IMG/VR virus record: IMGVR_UViG_3300005096_000445
Location: 1 to 22,859 of that record
Reading direction: 5' to 3' (one strand)
Length of the DNA: 22,859 nucleotides
Source: a virus
In this document: piece by piece, positions 7,383-13,303 of the stretch
How positions within the stretch are numbered: the first letter of the stretch is position 1
Layout of the letters: every line of letters begins with the position of its first letter
Notes under the pieces: generated by a model
Databases searched by the model: none
Seen by the model: only the letters and a program-made list of their open reading frames with translations
What the model was told of the DNA's origin: nothing
Program-made: the position numbers and the translations under genes

Positions 7383-8108
7383 ATGAGCAAACCGACAAGC
7401 CATACCCAAACGCCAGGTACAAAAGAGGCTAAGCGCATTGCTGAAAAAATCGCCAAATGCCTGGCACTGGCCAATTCAGAAAATCCAGCAGAAGCCGAAG
7501 CTGCTAAACGCCAGGCCAAAGCCCTAATGAAAAAACACGGGCTAACCGATGCCGATGTGGTTGCCTCTACCGTCACAGAACATGCAGCAAGTACAGGTGC
7601 AAAATACCGGCCAGCAGCCTGGGGTTGTGCTCTTGCACAAGTCATAGCGGGAGCCTTTGCCTGTGAGCCAATTCTAGAGATTAGCAACTGGCGGCATACC
7701 ACTGTCCGCTTCATAGGTGCAGCCACTAAGCCAAAGCTAGCAGCCTACACATTTGAAGTACTCCATCGGCAACTTAAAAAACACCGACGTGAATATCTCA
7801 CCACCCAAAAACGCTGCAAACGCACAACTAAAACCCGCAGAGCCAACATCTTCTGCCAACAGTGGGTTTACCGTGTAGCTGATCAAGTGCAAGAATTTGC
7901 AGGCACAGAAGCTGAAAAAATAGCAATTGCTGCCTACAAAAAAAAGCAGTTTAGCAAGCTAAACACTTACGATAAAAAACCAACCACTGCCATAGATAGA
8001 GGTGACCACGATGCTGCACATGCAGGCAATAAAGCAGCGGGTGATATCTACCTAAACAGGCCTGTGCAAACCAAGAAAAAAGCATACCTGGGTGATGGCA
8101 ATGCCTAA
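7383..8108 (+). CDS. DUF2786 domain protein
   Basis: 241 residues. The N-terminal region (about 15-60: KRIAEKIAKCLALANSENPA, then EAEAAKRQAKALMKKHGLTDAD) is the DUF2786 signature, common in phages including Mu relatives. The remainder is basic with a conserved-looking WCALAQVIAGAFAC segment and a lysine-rich tail. It is soluble with no signal peptide; exact role unknown, probably nucleic-acid related. The 3' end overlaps the start of the gp16-like gene. Confidence 0.88.
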   Translation: MSKPTSHTQTPGTKEAKRIAEKIAKCLALANSENPAEAEAAKRQAKALMKKHGLTDADVVASTVTEHAASTGAKYRPAAWGCALAQVIAGAFACEPILEISNWRHTTVRFIGAATKPKLAAYTFEVLHRQLKKHRREYLTTQKRCKRTTKTRRANIFCQQWVYRVADQVQEFAGTEAEKIAIAAYKKKQFSKLNTYDKKPTTAIDRGDHDAAHAGNKAAGDIYLNRPVQTKKKAYLGDGNA

Positions 8109-8712
8109 AGTCAATATGCGACACATGCTCCAAGGTCTCATTCACAAAGGCGCAAAAACCCTGTTCGATGACGACGAACTCAGGCGCGACTGGCAAAAAC
8201 AACGCACCGGCCACAGCTCATGCAAACAGATGACCATCGAGCAGCTCGACAGCCTGGTCAAAGAGCTACGCAGCAAAGGCGCACTTAAGCCTGCACCCCG
8301 TAAGAAATACAGCCCAAAAACCAGAGACCTGCCCGCCAACCAAAAAACGGTTGCAAGCAAAATTCGCGCTATCTGGATCACCATGCACCAAGAAGGCATC
8401 GTTGACGACCCATCCGAATCAGCCATAGGCAAATACGCCAAGCGCATGACAGCCCCACACAACGACGGCGAAGGCATCCAAAGCCTCGAGTGGCTCTGGA
8501 GCAAACCAAAGCTAGAACAGCGTCTCCTCGAAAGCCTCAAGCAATGGCGTAAACGTGTTTGGAAGCAATGGCTAAAAGAAGACATGGCAAAAATCCCAAA
8601 TGGATTAACCCCAGAAGAAGTCACCGCCCTAATCAAAGCCAACACCATTCGTTACCACCATGAGTTTTATGAATGGTGGGGCATAGCGCCACTGGAAGAG
8701 GAGCAGACATAA
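8101..8712 (+). CDS. Mu gp16-like protein (DUF1018)
   Basis: About 203 residues from ATG 8101; GTG 8092 and ATG 8095 are alternative in-frame starts, and the overlap with the previous gene makes the choice uncertain. The N-terminal region (HMLQGLIHKGAKTLFDDDEL, RRDWQKQRTGHSSCKQM) and the motif TVASKIRAIWITMHQEGIV match the gp16/DUF1018 family of Mu-like phages. It is helical and basic with several tryptophans near the C-terminus (KRVWKQWLKEDM, YEWWGIAPL). Function in Mu is not established. The stop and the next ATG share one base (TAATG). Confidence 0.85.
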   Translation: MPKVNMRHMLQGLIHKGAKTLFDDDELRRDWQKQRTGHSSCKQMTIEQLDSLVKELRSKGALKPAPRKKYSPKTRDLPANQKTVASKIRAIWITMHQEGIVDDPSESAIGKYAKRMTAPHNDGEGIQSLEWLWSKPKLEQRLLESLKQWRKRVWKQWLKEDMAKIPNGLTPEEVTALIKANTIRYHHEFYEWWGIAPLEEEQT

Positions 8713-8888
8713 TGAAATACATAATCGTAGTGGCCAACAGCTTCGAGGAGCTGCAAACCATGGTGCAAGACGAAATAGACGTGGGGTGGCGGCCCATAGG
8801 TGGCATTGCGATAGAGCCAGAAAAAATCATCCTTAGGCATGCCCCCACATTTATCTACTACCAAGCCATGACATTGGAACAGTACTAA
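8712..8888 (+). CDS. Small DUF1737-like protein
   Basis: 58 residues from ATG 8712, which overlaps the stop of the gp16-like gene by one base; an upstream GTG is possible but would lie deep in that gene. The pattern MKYIIVVANSFEELQTMVQD, then GWRPIGGIAI resembles DUF1737, a small alpha/beta domain of unknown role (short strand, helix, then GWxPxGG). A second strand and YYQAMTL follow. No catalytic residues are evident. Confidence 0.65.
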   Translation: MKYIIVVANSFEELQTMVQDEIDVGWRPIGGIAIEPEKIILRHAPTFIYYQAMTLEQY

Positions 8889-8905
8889 AAGCAAGGAGAA
8901 AAACA

Positions 8906-9520
8906 GTGAACGAAACACTCTGGTATGAACAGATCTACCTACCCCGTGATCCACGCACAATACTGAACCACCCCTGGAACTACGCAGGCAGCACCCTGGT
9001 GACCAACGGCTCAATAGCTGTGCTGCTGCCAGGGGCAGGCACATACCAAACGCTCGATAAGCAAATCACGGCAATATTAAATACCTTCATGGAACCCACC
9101 CTGAAGCCCCTCAAAACAACGGTAGAAGCCCTACGCAACTGGGCGGGCGACTTTGTTTTTACCCGCTGCACCCAATGCCAGGGAGAAGGCTACATCCCAT
9201 GCCCAAATTGTAAAGATGGCTGCAATAAATGTGACGATGAGCGAGAGGTGGAGTGCCCAACATGCAAAACAGCATCATGGGCAGGCTTTGACCATAAATC
9301 ACGCGGCCAACTGGGTGAAATCGTCATCAACCTGAAACTGCTGGCAGGCATCGTGAACTGTGTAGCGCCAGGTGATGTTGAACTCCACATCCCAGAGTAT
9401 GTTAAAGGTCGCAGCCAAAAGCCGCTCCTCATCATCGGCACAGCGTGGAAAGCCGTCATCATGCCCATGCGGCTTAATGATGGTGTGCCTTTTAAAGGCT
9501 GGATAGATAAAAATGGCTAA
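8906..9520 (+). CDS. Zinc-finger protein with beta-clamp-like flanks
   Basis: 204 residues from GTG 8906 with AAGGAG eight bases upstream. Residues 88-120 hold four CxxC pairs (C88/C91, C99/C102, C106/C109, C117/C120), the layout of the DnaJ cysteine-rich domain that binds two zincs, but there is no J domain. The flanks are unusual: residues about 28-40 (GSTLVTNGSIAVL) and 140-191 (INLKLLAGIV, then KPLLIIGTAWKAVIMPMRL) resemble the beta sliding clamp, whose E. coli form ends in VVMPMRL after a similar strand pattern. I infer a small clamp-like domain with a zinc finger inserted. Similar genes are usually annotated as DnaJ-like phage proteins. Confidence 0.7.
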   Translation: MNETLWYEQIYLPRDPRTILNHPWNYAGSTLVTNGSIAVLLPGAGTYQTLDKQITAILNTFMEPTLKPLKTTVEALRNWAGDFVFTRCTQCQGEGYIPCPNCKDGCNKCDDEREVECPTCKTASWAGFDHKSRGQLGEIVINLKLLAGIVNCVAPGDVELHIPEYVKGRSQKPLLIIGTAWKAVIMPMRLNDGVPFKGWIDKNG

Positions 9521-10292
9521 ACACCTCCACTGCCCCAACTGCTTCGTAGAGCTAACACCAGACACCCTGGCAACAGCAACAGAAGACGATGCCGCCCGTG
9601 AATACCTCGGCCTCTTCAACACCCATAGCTGGGAGCTGCTCCGCCCCCTGTCTGGCTACATCGGCCTATTTCGCCCCAAGAAAAGCCGCCTATCCTGGAA
9701 TCGCGCCCTAAAGCTTGCCCAAGAAGTGCTGGCGTTAGACGATGTGCATGGAAGCACAAGTGTCGCGGGTGCAGGACGCACAAGAGCGACCAACGACATA
9801 CGCATAGCCGCCGCCCTCATCGAAACCACCGAAGCCATGCGGGTAAAACAGAGAGCAGGCCAGTTCAAACCCCTCACCAACCACAACTACCTGCTGCGCG
9901 TACTTGAATCACTCCCAGCAGGTATCCAGGCGGCTAAAGCACCCGCTGGAGCCACACAAACAACGACACCACAGTCCAAAGCCGCCCAAGCCAGAGCCGC
10001 GCTAGATGCCCATCAAAGCCCCAACAGCGAGATAGACCCACGCTTTGTAAAGCTCGTTTGCGAAGGGCTTAAAGGCTGGTTACTACTCGGTTTAGATGGT
10101 CAACCCGCCGCCGACCTCATTACCGATGTTGCCAACGACTGGATCACCTACCTCTGGCCACGGCGCGATTGGGGCAACAGGCAACACGGCTACACAAAAA
10201 AACTCCGCCTGGGTTTTGAAACCACCGGCCAAACCGCTAAACGCTGGCCAACCAAAGCAGAAGTGATCGCATGCGTCCCAAAATACAACTAA
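9513..10292 (+). CDS. Hypothetical protein with N-terminal CxxC motif
   Basis: 259 residues, overlapping the previous gene by 8 bases and the Mor gene by 22. CPNC (residues 8-11) is an isolated zinc-knuckle half. The central part is helical (RALKLAQEVLALDD; IRIAAALIETTEAMRVKQR), followed by a Thr/Gln/Ala-rich linker. The C-terminal domain (about 175-259: RFVKLVCEGLKGWLLLGLDG, then WPTKAEVIACVP) looks compact. Helical proteins of this type occur just before mor in several Mu-like phages. I recognise no biochemical function. Confidence 0.65.
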   Translation: MAKHLHCPNCFVELTPDTLATATEDDAAREYLGLFNTHSWELLRPLSGYIGLFRPKKSRLSWNRALKLAQEVLALDDVHGSTSVAGAGRTRATNDIRIAAALIETTEAMRVKQRAGQFKPLTNHNYLLRVLESLPAGIQAAKAPAGATQTTTPQSKAAQARAALDAHQSPNSEIDPRFVKLVCEGLKGWLLLGLDGQPAADLITDVANDWITYLWPRRDWGNRQHGYTKKLRLGFETTGQTAKRWPTKAEVIACVPKYN

Positions 10293-10672
10293 TCAACCCC
10301 AATCACCTGCCTGAAAAAGCGCGAGAGATCGCGCAATGCATCGGCCTGCCCGCCTTTCTGAAACTGGTTGAATGGCGGGGTGGAACCCACATCTACGTAC
10401 CCGAAACCCCCAAGCCAGGCCACGCGGTAGTCAACATCATCGGCCTGGAAGCCAGCCGTAAACTGGCCAGCCAATTTGCCGACAAACTCGAAATACCCAA
10501 ATGCGACAGTGCCGCCCGTACCGCCCTGCATGCCGCCATCGCCCAGCGCCGTGCCAATGGCGAATCAGAGCTGGAAGTTGCGCTCGATACCGGCTTTACA
10601 ACACGCTGGATACGGGTAATCCACTCCAGGCATTTTAAAAAAGAAAATAGCGGACAGCAGAAATTACTCTAA
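10271..10672 (+). CDS. mor: Mor-family transcription activator
   Basis: 133 residues. The dimerisation half shows the family pattern twice: AQCIGLPAFLKLVEWRGGTH followed by IYVPE, then IIGLEASRKLASQFADKLEI followed by PKC. The C-terminal HTH follows (RRANGESELEVALDTGFTTR, WIRVI). Mu Mor is made late in the early transcript and activates the middle promoter, while its paralogue C activates the late promoters Plys, PI, PP and Pmom. Only one Mor/C-type gene is visible in this window, so this protein may act directly on the late genes, perhaps at the repeated element before the amidase and I genes. Position at the end of the early operon fits. Confidence 0.9.
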   Translation: MRPKIQLINPNHLPEKAREIAQCIGLPAFLKLVEWRGGTHIYVPETPKPGHAVVNIIGLEASRKLASQFADKLEIPKCDSAARTALHAAIAQRRANGESELEVALDTGFTTRWIRVIHSRHFKKENSGQQKLL

Positions 10673-10710
10673 CTTAAACAGCCCAAATAACGGGCATAAA
10701 AGGAACCACC

Positions 10711-10971
10711 ATGGAAAACAACACCCAAAATACGAGTACAAGAGAAATCACAAAACAGCGCCAGGAAATCCTCAGCCTGCTCTATGCAGCACGGCTAAAC
10801 GAAACCGAAATAAGAAAAGGTTACATCAGCACCAATGACCTCAAGCAAGCGGTTGGCGACAGCCTCTTCAACCTCGGTGTGCTGCAAGAGCTGGGCTATA
10901 TCGAAAAGGACGGCTACCGCTACCGCATCACCGGCCAGGGCGTACTGGCAGCGGAGCGGGTGGAGGCTTGA
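10711..10971 (+). CDS. Small winged-helix-like protein
   Basis: 86 residues with AAAAGGA before the ATG. The sequence KQRQEILSLLYAARL, then DLKQAVGDSLFNLGVLQELG, then YIEKDGYRYRITGQG has the helix-helix-helix-wing shape of a small winged-helix regulator. It lies between Mor and the Rha-type gene, so a role in the transition to late expression or in immunity is likely but unproven. Its 3' end forms the first copy of a 31-base repeat that recurs after the next gene. Confidence 0.7.
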   Translation: MENNTQNTSTREITKQRQEILSLLYAARLNETEIRKGYISTNDLKQAVGDSLFNLGVLQELGYIEKDGYRYRITGQGVLAAERVEA

Positions 10972-10991
10972 TTTGACAACGGCACAACAGC
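10961..10991 (+). repeat. 31-base direct repeat, copy 1 (with TTGACA)
   Basis: Copy 1 matches 11631-11661 at 27 of 31 positions. Each copy covers the last codons and stop of a gene and the motif TGATTTGACA, giving a -35-like TTGACA (10973-10978 here). Copy 1 lacks a good -10 (CATTAA at about the right distance), unlike copy 2. Confidence 0.75.
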
Positions 10992-11020
10992 CCCGCCATT
11001 AACCAACAGGAAAAATCACC

Positions 11021-11641
11021 ATGAACGCAGAGATAATCCCATTCCCCCAAGATGCTGTCATAGTTAAAGGTCGTCACACCATCACCACCAGCCTAATGGT
11101 GGCTGAGGTGTTCGGCAAGCGGCACGATAATGTTTTACGAGCCATACGCAAACTGGAGTGCTCAGATGAGTTTCGACTCCTCACTTTTGAGGAGCGAGAT
11201 TGCATCGACAATCGCGGGAAAAGCCAACCCATGTTTGAAATGACCCGCGATGGTTGGATTATGCTGGTAATGGGATTCACTGGCTCCAGAGCTGCTCGGT
11301 TTAAAGAGACCTACATCAGCGTTTTCAACGCCATGGAGCGGGAATTAAGCTTTCAGGATACCCGCCGCATCGGGCAGCGGCAGCGATGCCTTGAGAAGCG
11401 CAATAACAAGCTCAAACGAGCCATACTCAGTGCCAATACTCGCCTGGCCAAGGTCTACCGCTATCTGGTGCTGGGGCTGAACTACACCGAAATCGCCAAG
11501 CAGCTTGATTGCAGCCGCAGCACTGTACGCAGTGAGGTCAGGCAGTTGGCCGAGTGCGGTATGCTGGAGTTTGCCAACCAGCGTAAGACAGGGCAGACCA
11601 TAGGTAAGCACTACCCCGAAAGCAAGGCATTGGAGGCCTGA
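11021..11641 (+). CDS. Rha-type phage regulatory protein with C-terminal HTH
   Basis: 206 residues with AGGAAAAATC before the ATG. Residues about 18-105 are a Rha domain (TTSLMVAEVFGKRHDNVLRA, MFEMTRDGWIMLVMGFTG, ARFKETYISVFNAME), named from the P22 protein whose expression interferes with growth in hosts lacking IHF. The C-terminal part (about 135-190: YRYLVLGLNYTEIAKQLDCS, then RSTVRSEVRQL) is an HTH closely related to that of the BRO-N protein downstream. It is probably a DNA-binding regulator or anti-repressor. The two genes appear to share a C-terminal module under different N-terminal domains. Confidence 0.85.
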   Translation: MNAEIIPFPQDAVIVKGRHTITTSLMVAEVFGKRHDNVLRAIRKLECSDEFRLLTFEERDCIDNRGKSQPMFEMTRDGWIMLVMGFTGSRAARFKETYISVFNAMERELSFQDTRRIGQRQRCLEKRNNKLKRAILSANTRLAKVYRYLVLGLNYTEIAKQLDCSRSTVRSEVRQLAECGMLEFANQRKTGQTIGKHYPESKALEA

Positions 11642-11661
11642 TTTGACAAAGACGCAACAGC
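11631..11661 (+). repeat. 31-base direct repeat, copy 2 (with TTGACA)
   Basis: Second copy of the 10961-10991 repeat (27/31 identical), again at the end of an HTH gene and carrying TTGACA (11643-11648). Here a good -10 follows, making a functional-looking promoter for the c4-like RNA. Confidence 0.75.
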
Positions 11662-11672
11662 GGGACTATGCT
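11643..11672 (+). promoter_or_regulatory. Sigma-70 promoter for c4-like RNA and BRO-N gene
   Basis: TTGACA (11643-11648), an 18-base spacer and TATGCT (11667-11672). Transcription would start near 11679, within the gap between the Rha and BRO-N genes. It needs no phage activator by appearance, so the small RNA could be made in the lysogen. Confidence 0.6.
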
Positions 11673-11678
11673 TTCCCC

Positions 11679-11755
11679 GTCACGGCAAAATCCGTGGCCG
11701 GGATTGGCATCCTGAAAGTACGAGCGCACCGGCGCTAACTCGAAGCGTCTTTTTT
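11679..11755 (+). ncRNA. c4-type antisense RNA (candidate)
   Basis: From the predicted start to the end of the T-run is about 77 nt, the size of P1/P7 c4 RNA. It folds into CACGG/CCGTG (11681-11696), GGAT/ATCC (11701-11712) and a terminal stem. Three segments, GTGGC (11694-11698), TTGGCAT (11704-11710) and GTACGAG (11718-11724), are complementary, in antiparallel order, to GCCAC (11841-11845), ATGCCAA (11821-11827) and CTCGTAC (11808-11814) in the downstream leader. In P1, P7 and P4-type systems a c4 RNA pairs this way with the anti-repressor leader and shuts it off. The frame through the RNA reads TAKSVAGIGILKV, which I recall from Ash/Icd-like predicted proteins that overlap such RNAs. Exact ends are estimated. 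Confidence 0.65.
11732..11755 (+). terminator. Intrinsic terminator of the c4-like RNA
   Basis: GCGCT (11732-11736) pairs with AGCGT (11744-11748, one G-U) around a 7-base loop, followed by C and six T (11750-11755). An alternative upstream stem AGCGC/GCGCT (11723-11736) would compete with it. Read-through would give the BRO-N mRNA. Confidence 0.6.
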
Positions 11756-11768
11756 GTGCCCGCAGTTT

Positions 11769-11885
11769 ATGGCGGGTGTTTTGGGGGCGTTTTCGAACGC
11801 GCTGGATCTCGTACCCAGTAATGCCAACTCTGAAACACCTGCCACCCTCTTGCTTGGCATCAATGGTGGCAGATTCTCAACTTAA
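11769..11885 (+). CDS. Short leader ORF, Icd/Ash-like position
   Basis: 38 codons from ATG 11769, ending TAA 11883-11885, five bases before the GAGG ribosome site of the BRO-N gene. It encodes a peptide beginning MAGVLGAFSNALDLVPSNAN and ending INGGRFST. No clear Shine-Dalgarno sequence precedes the ATG; TTG 11754 is in the same frame. The position equals that of icd in the P1 c4-icd-ant operon, where translation of the leader ORF is needed for anti-repressor expression. A ribosome on this ORF would open the stem that hides the BRO-N ribosome site. The peptide itself need not have a function. Confidence 0.45.
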   Translation: MAGVLGAFSNALDLVPSNANSETPATLLLGINGGRFST

Positions 11886-11895
11886 GTACGAGGTC
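11805..11895 (+). promoter_or_regulatory. Stem masking the BRO-N ribosome-binding site
   Basis: GATCTCGTAC (11805-11814) can pair over 10 bp (one U-G) with GTACGAGGTC (11886-11895), which contains the GAGG ribosome site of the BRO-N gene. Inside lie two interleaved, hence mutually exclusive or pseudoknotted, stems: ATGCCAA (11821-11827) with TTGGCAT (11854-11860), and CTGCCACC (11839-11846) with GGTGGCAG (11865-11872). Confidence 0.6.
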
Positions 11896-11901
11896 ACTAC
11901 C

Positions 11902-12486
11902 ATGTCTAACATTCAAACCCATCTAGCCGACTTCAACGGCTACCCTATCGAGATTATTGATCACAACGGCCAGCAATGGCTTACCGCCGAACAGATCGGC
12001 AAAGCCCTTGGTTTAAAGCACCCGCGCCAAGGAATTGGTAAAATATTTAACCGTCATCGCAATGAAATCACCAGCGCAGGTGTAACCGAAGTCAATCTGG
12101 GTACGGTTCAAGGTGATCGAAAAATGACTGCTTTTACCCCCCGTGCCGCCCGCACCATCGCCTTCTTCTGTCAGACAGAAACCGCCCAACGGTTCCGTGA
12201 GTGGGTACTGGATGTGCTAGAACAAAGCATAGAAAACCCCAGCCGACTTCGCGAAGAGCTACTCAACGCCCGCCCCCTCTGGCGCAATATCGCCCGTTTC
12301 CGTGAGATGGGTCTCAACCTACAAGAGATCAGCAAGCTACTAGATTACAGTGATGCCACTATCCGCAGTAACCTTCGCCGCATGGAGCAGTGCGGCATCA
12401 TTGAGCCGCCCAAGAATCTGGCACAGATGCAGCGGTGCGCCAAGCACCTGCCCAATATCTCAGCGGGTAAGGGGAAACAGATATGA
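11902..12486 (+). CDS. BRO-N domain protein with C-terminal HTH, putative anti-repressor
   Basis: 194 residues from ATG 11902, preceded by GAGG at 11890-11893; the frame is open upstream to 11776, but that part overlaps the RNA leader. Residues about 10-110 are a BRO-N domain (NGYPIEIIDHNGQQWLTAEQ, IGKALGLKHPRQGIGKIFNR, FTPRAARTIAFFCQTETAQR, FREWVLDVLE), the N-terminal DNA-binding unit of many phage anti-repressors. The C-terminal part (about 125-175: NIARFREMGLNLQEISKLLD, then YSDATIRSNLRRMEQCGIIE) is an HTH related to that of the Rha-type protein. The c4-like leader supports an anti-repressor role acting against the 73-597 repressor, by analogy with P1 Ant. It ends in an ATGA overlap. Confidence 0.85.
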   Translation: MSNIQTHLADFNGYPIEIIDHNGQQWLTAEQIGKALGLKHPRQGIGKIFNRHRNEITSAGVTEVNLGTVQGDRKMTAFTPRAARTIAFFCQTETAQRFREWVLDVLEQSIENPSRLREELLNARPLWRNIARFREMGLNLQEISKLLDYSDATIRSNLRRMEQCGIIEPPKNLAQMQRCAKHLPNISAGKGKQI

Positions 12487-12686
12487 GCCTGCTATCAGAA
12501 AAAGCCCGTGATGCGCTGGATCGTATGGATGAGGTCGGCACCTGCTGGGCGGCAATCAGTGACCTGATGGTGCCAGGGGGTGATTTGCAAGATCCGCAGA
12601 AAGACAATCTGGCCATTCTGACCCGCTTTCTGGGCAAGGAGTATGAGGCTGCCCGCGAGGCTTTTTCACAGGCCATCAGGCAGTAA
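12483..12686 (+). CDS. Small acidic hypothetical protein
   Basis: 67 residues, coupled by ATGA to the BRO-N gene. It is helical and acidic (EKARDALDRMDEVGTCWAAI; ILTRFLGKEYEAAREAFSQA). The coupling suggests a partner of the BRO-N protein, for example a modulator of it, but no family is recognised. It is the last rightward gene before the accessory island. Confidence 0.55.
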   Translation: MSLLSEKARDALDRMDEVGTCWAAISDLMVPGGDLQDPQKDNLAILTRFLGKEYEAAREAFSQAIRQ

Positions 12687-12694
12687 GGCCGCCC

Positions 12695-12823
12695 CCTCGT
12701 TCCCACGCGCCTACAGCGCCTACTTTTGGCTCCTGCGTGGGAATGCATATCAGAGGTTGATTGAAGCCCGCTATACAGCAGCGAGCCTCGTATGCATTCC
12801 CACGCAGGAGCGTGGGAACGAGG
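12695..12823. repeat. MITE-like palindromic element
   Basis: 129 bp with perfect terminal inverted repeats CCTCGTTCCCACGC (12695-12708 against 12810-12823) and inner arms TCCTGCGTGGGAATGCATA (12731-12749 against 12791-12809). The left arm carries an extra 22 bases (12709-12730) which, with the two bases before them, include a tandem GCGCCTAC. There is no ORF inside. It lies between two converging genes and as RNA would be a strong bidirectional hairpin. A shorter related copy is at 16988-17022. Elements of this type are dispersed in gammaproteobacterial genomes as I recall, so it was probably gained from the host. Confidence 0.75.
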
Positions 12824-12839
12824 AACACATGGACTACGG

Positions 12840-13169
12840 CTATTCCTGTACAATAACCGCTGGGCTTCCTTGCAATACCCATATCCCCGTGTTTAACCGT
12901 GCCAGTGTAATGGATATAATCCGCCTTGATGGGGTCGCTTTTGGATCAAGCTTGGTGTAATAAACGGTGTAATAATCACCGCTGCCGGTATAGCCTAAAA
13001 AGTACCGCTTGATGCTGAGGTTTTCATAGTCGCTATCATCAGTGGTCGATACGATTGCCGCATTAATCAACTCAAAAGGCGGTACAGCAACCTCCTTATA
13101 AGGCGCAGCCTGCACCACAGAACCCCAGATAGAACCTATTAAAAGTATTGCAATCAACCGTTTTTTCAT
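12840..13169 (-). CDS. Small exported protein, prophage cargo gene
   Basis: 109 residues on the opposite strand to all neighbours, with a strong GGAGGA ribosome site before the ATG. Residues 1-22 form a signal peptide (MKKRLIAILLIGSIWGSVVQ, then AAP) with cleavage likely after AQA or QAA. The mature part is a short beta-rich domain with many Tyr and Asp residues (KRYFLGYTGSGDYYTVYYTK) and no cysteines, so it is probably periplasmic. Orientation and location at the early/late boundary, beside a MITE, are typical of a moron expressed in the lysogen. I recognise no family; superinfection exclusion or envelope alteration are possible roles. Confidence 0.75.
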   Translation of the reverse strand: MKKRLIAILLIGSIWGSVVQAAPYKEVAVPPFELINAAIVSTTDDSDYENLSIKRYFLGYTGSGDYYTVYYTKLDPKATPSRRIISITLARLNTGIWVLQGSPAVIVQE

Positions 13170-13303
13170 TGTTAATCCTCCTTAAATCCCTTGATATTGC
13201 GGTCTGATTTAAAACCACGTACCCTGTAGTTTATAGCGAAACACCCCGCACACGGAACCCCTACCGGGTTAATCTCATACCCTCAACACCCTAATCTGGG
13301 CGC
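13170..13303. promoter_or_regulatory. Late control region before the amidase gene
   Basis: Divergent gap between the leftward cargo gene and the rightward lysis operon. At 13253-13274 it has the first copy of a 22-base element (CGGAACCCCTACCGG and so on) that recurs at 21050-21071 with two differences. TAATCT (13292-13297) could serve as a -10 but ends only 7 bases before the amidase ATG. In Mu the C-dependent promoter Plys lies at this place. Confidence 0.5.
13253..13274 (+). promoter_or_regulatory. Repeated late-promoter element, copy 1
   Basis: Begins CGGAACCCC and ends CGGGTTAATC; 20 of 22 bases match copy 2 at 21050-21071. AACCC/GGGTT can pair across a 5-base loop. It sits 29 bases before the amidase start codon. 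Candidate binding site for the Mor-type activator. Confidence 0.5.

Noticed and set aside
8906-9520. DnaJ chaperone
   Set aside because: Only the cysteine-rich zinc region is DnaJ-like; there is no J domain with HPD, and the protein is half the length of DnaJ.
11776-11901. N-terminal extension of the BRO-N protein to an upstream ATG
   Set aside because: The added 42 residues do not look like BRO-N sequence and coincide with the structured leader; ATG 11902 has a GAGG site at good distance and starts right before the conserved domain.
12695-12823. CRISPR-like repeat array
   Set aside because: The repeats are inverted arms of one palindrome plus one remote copy, with no regular direct repeats or spacers.
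12643-12960. Open frame running through the MITE-like repeat and into the cargo gene
   Set aside because: It overlaps two real genes and a palindromic repeat, so its codons come from the repeat; no ribosome site.
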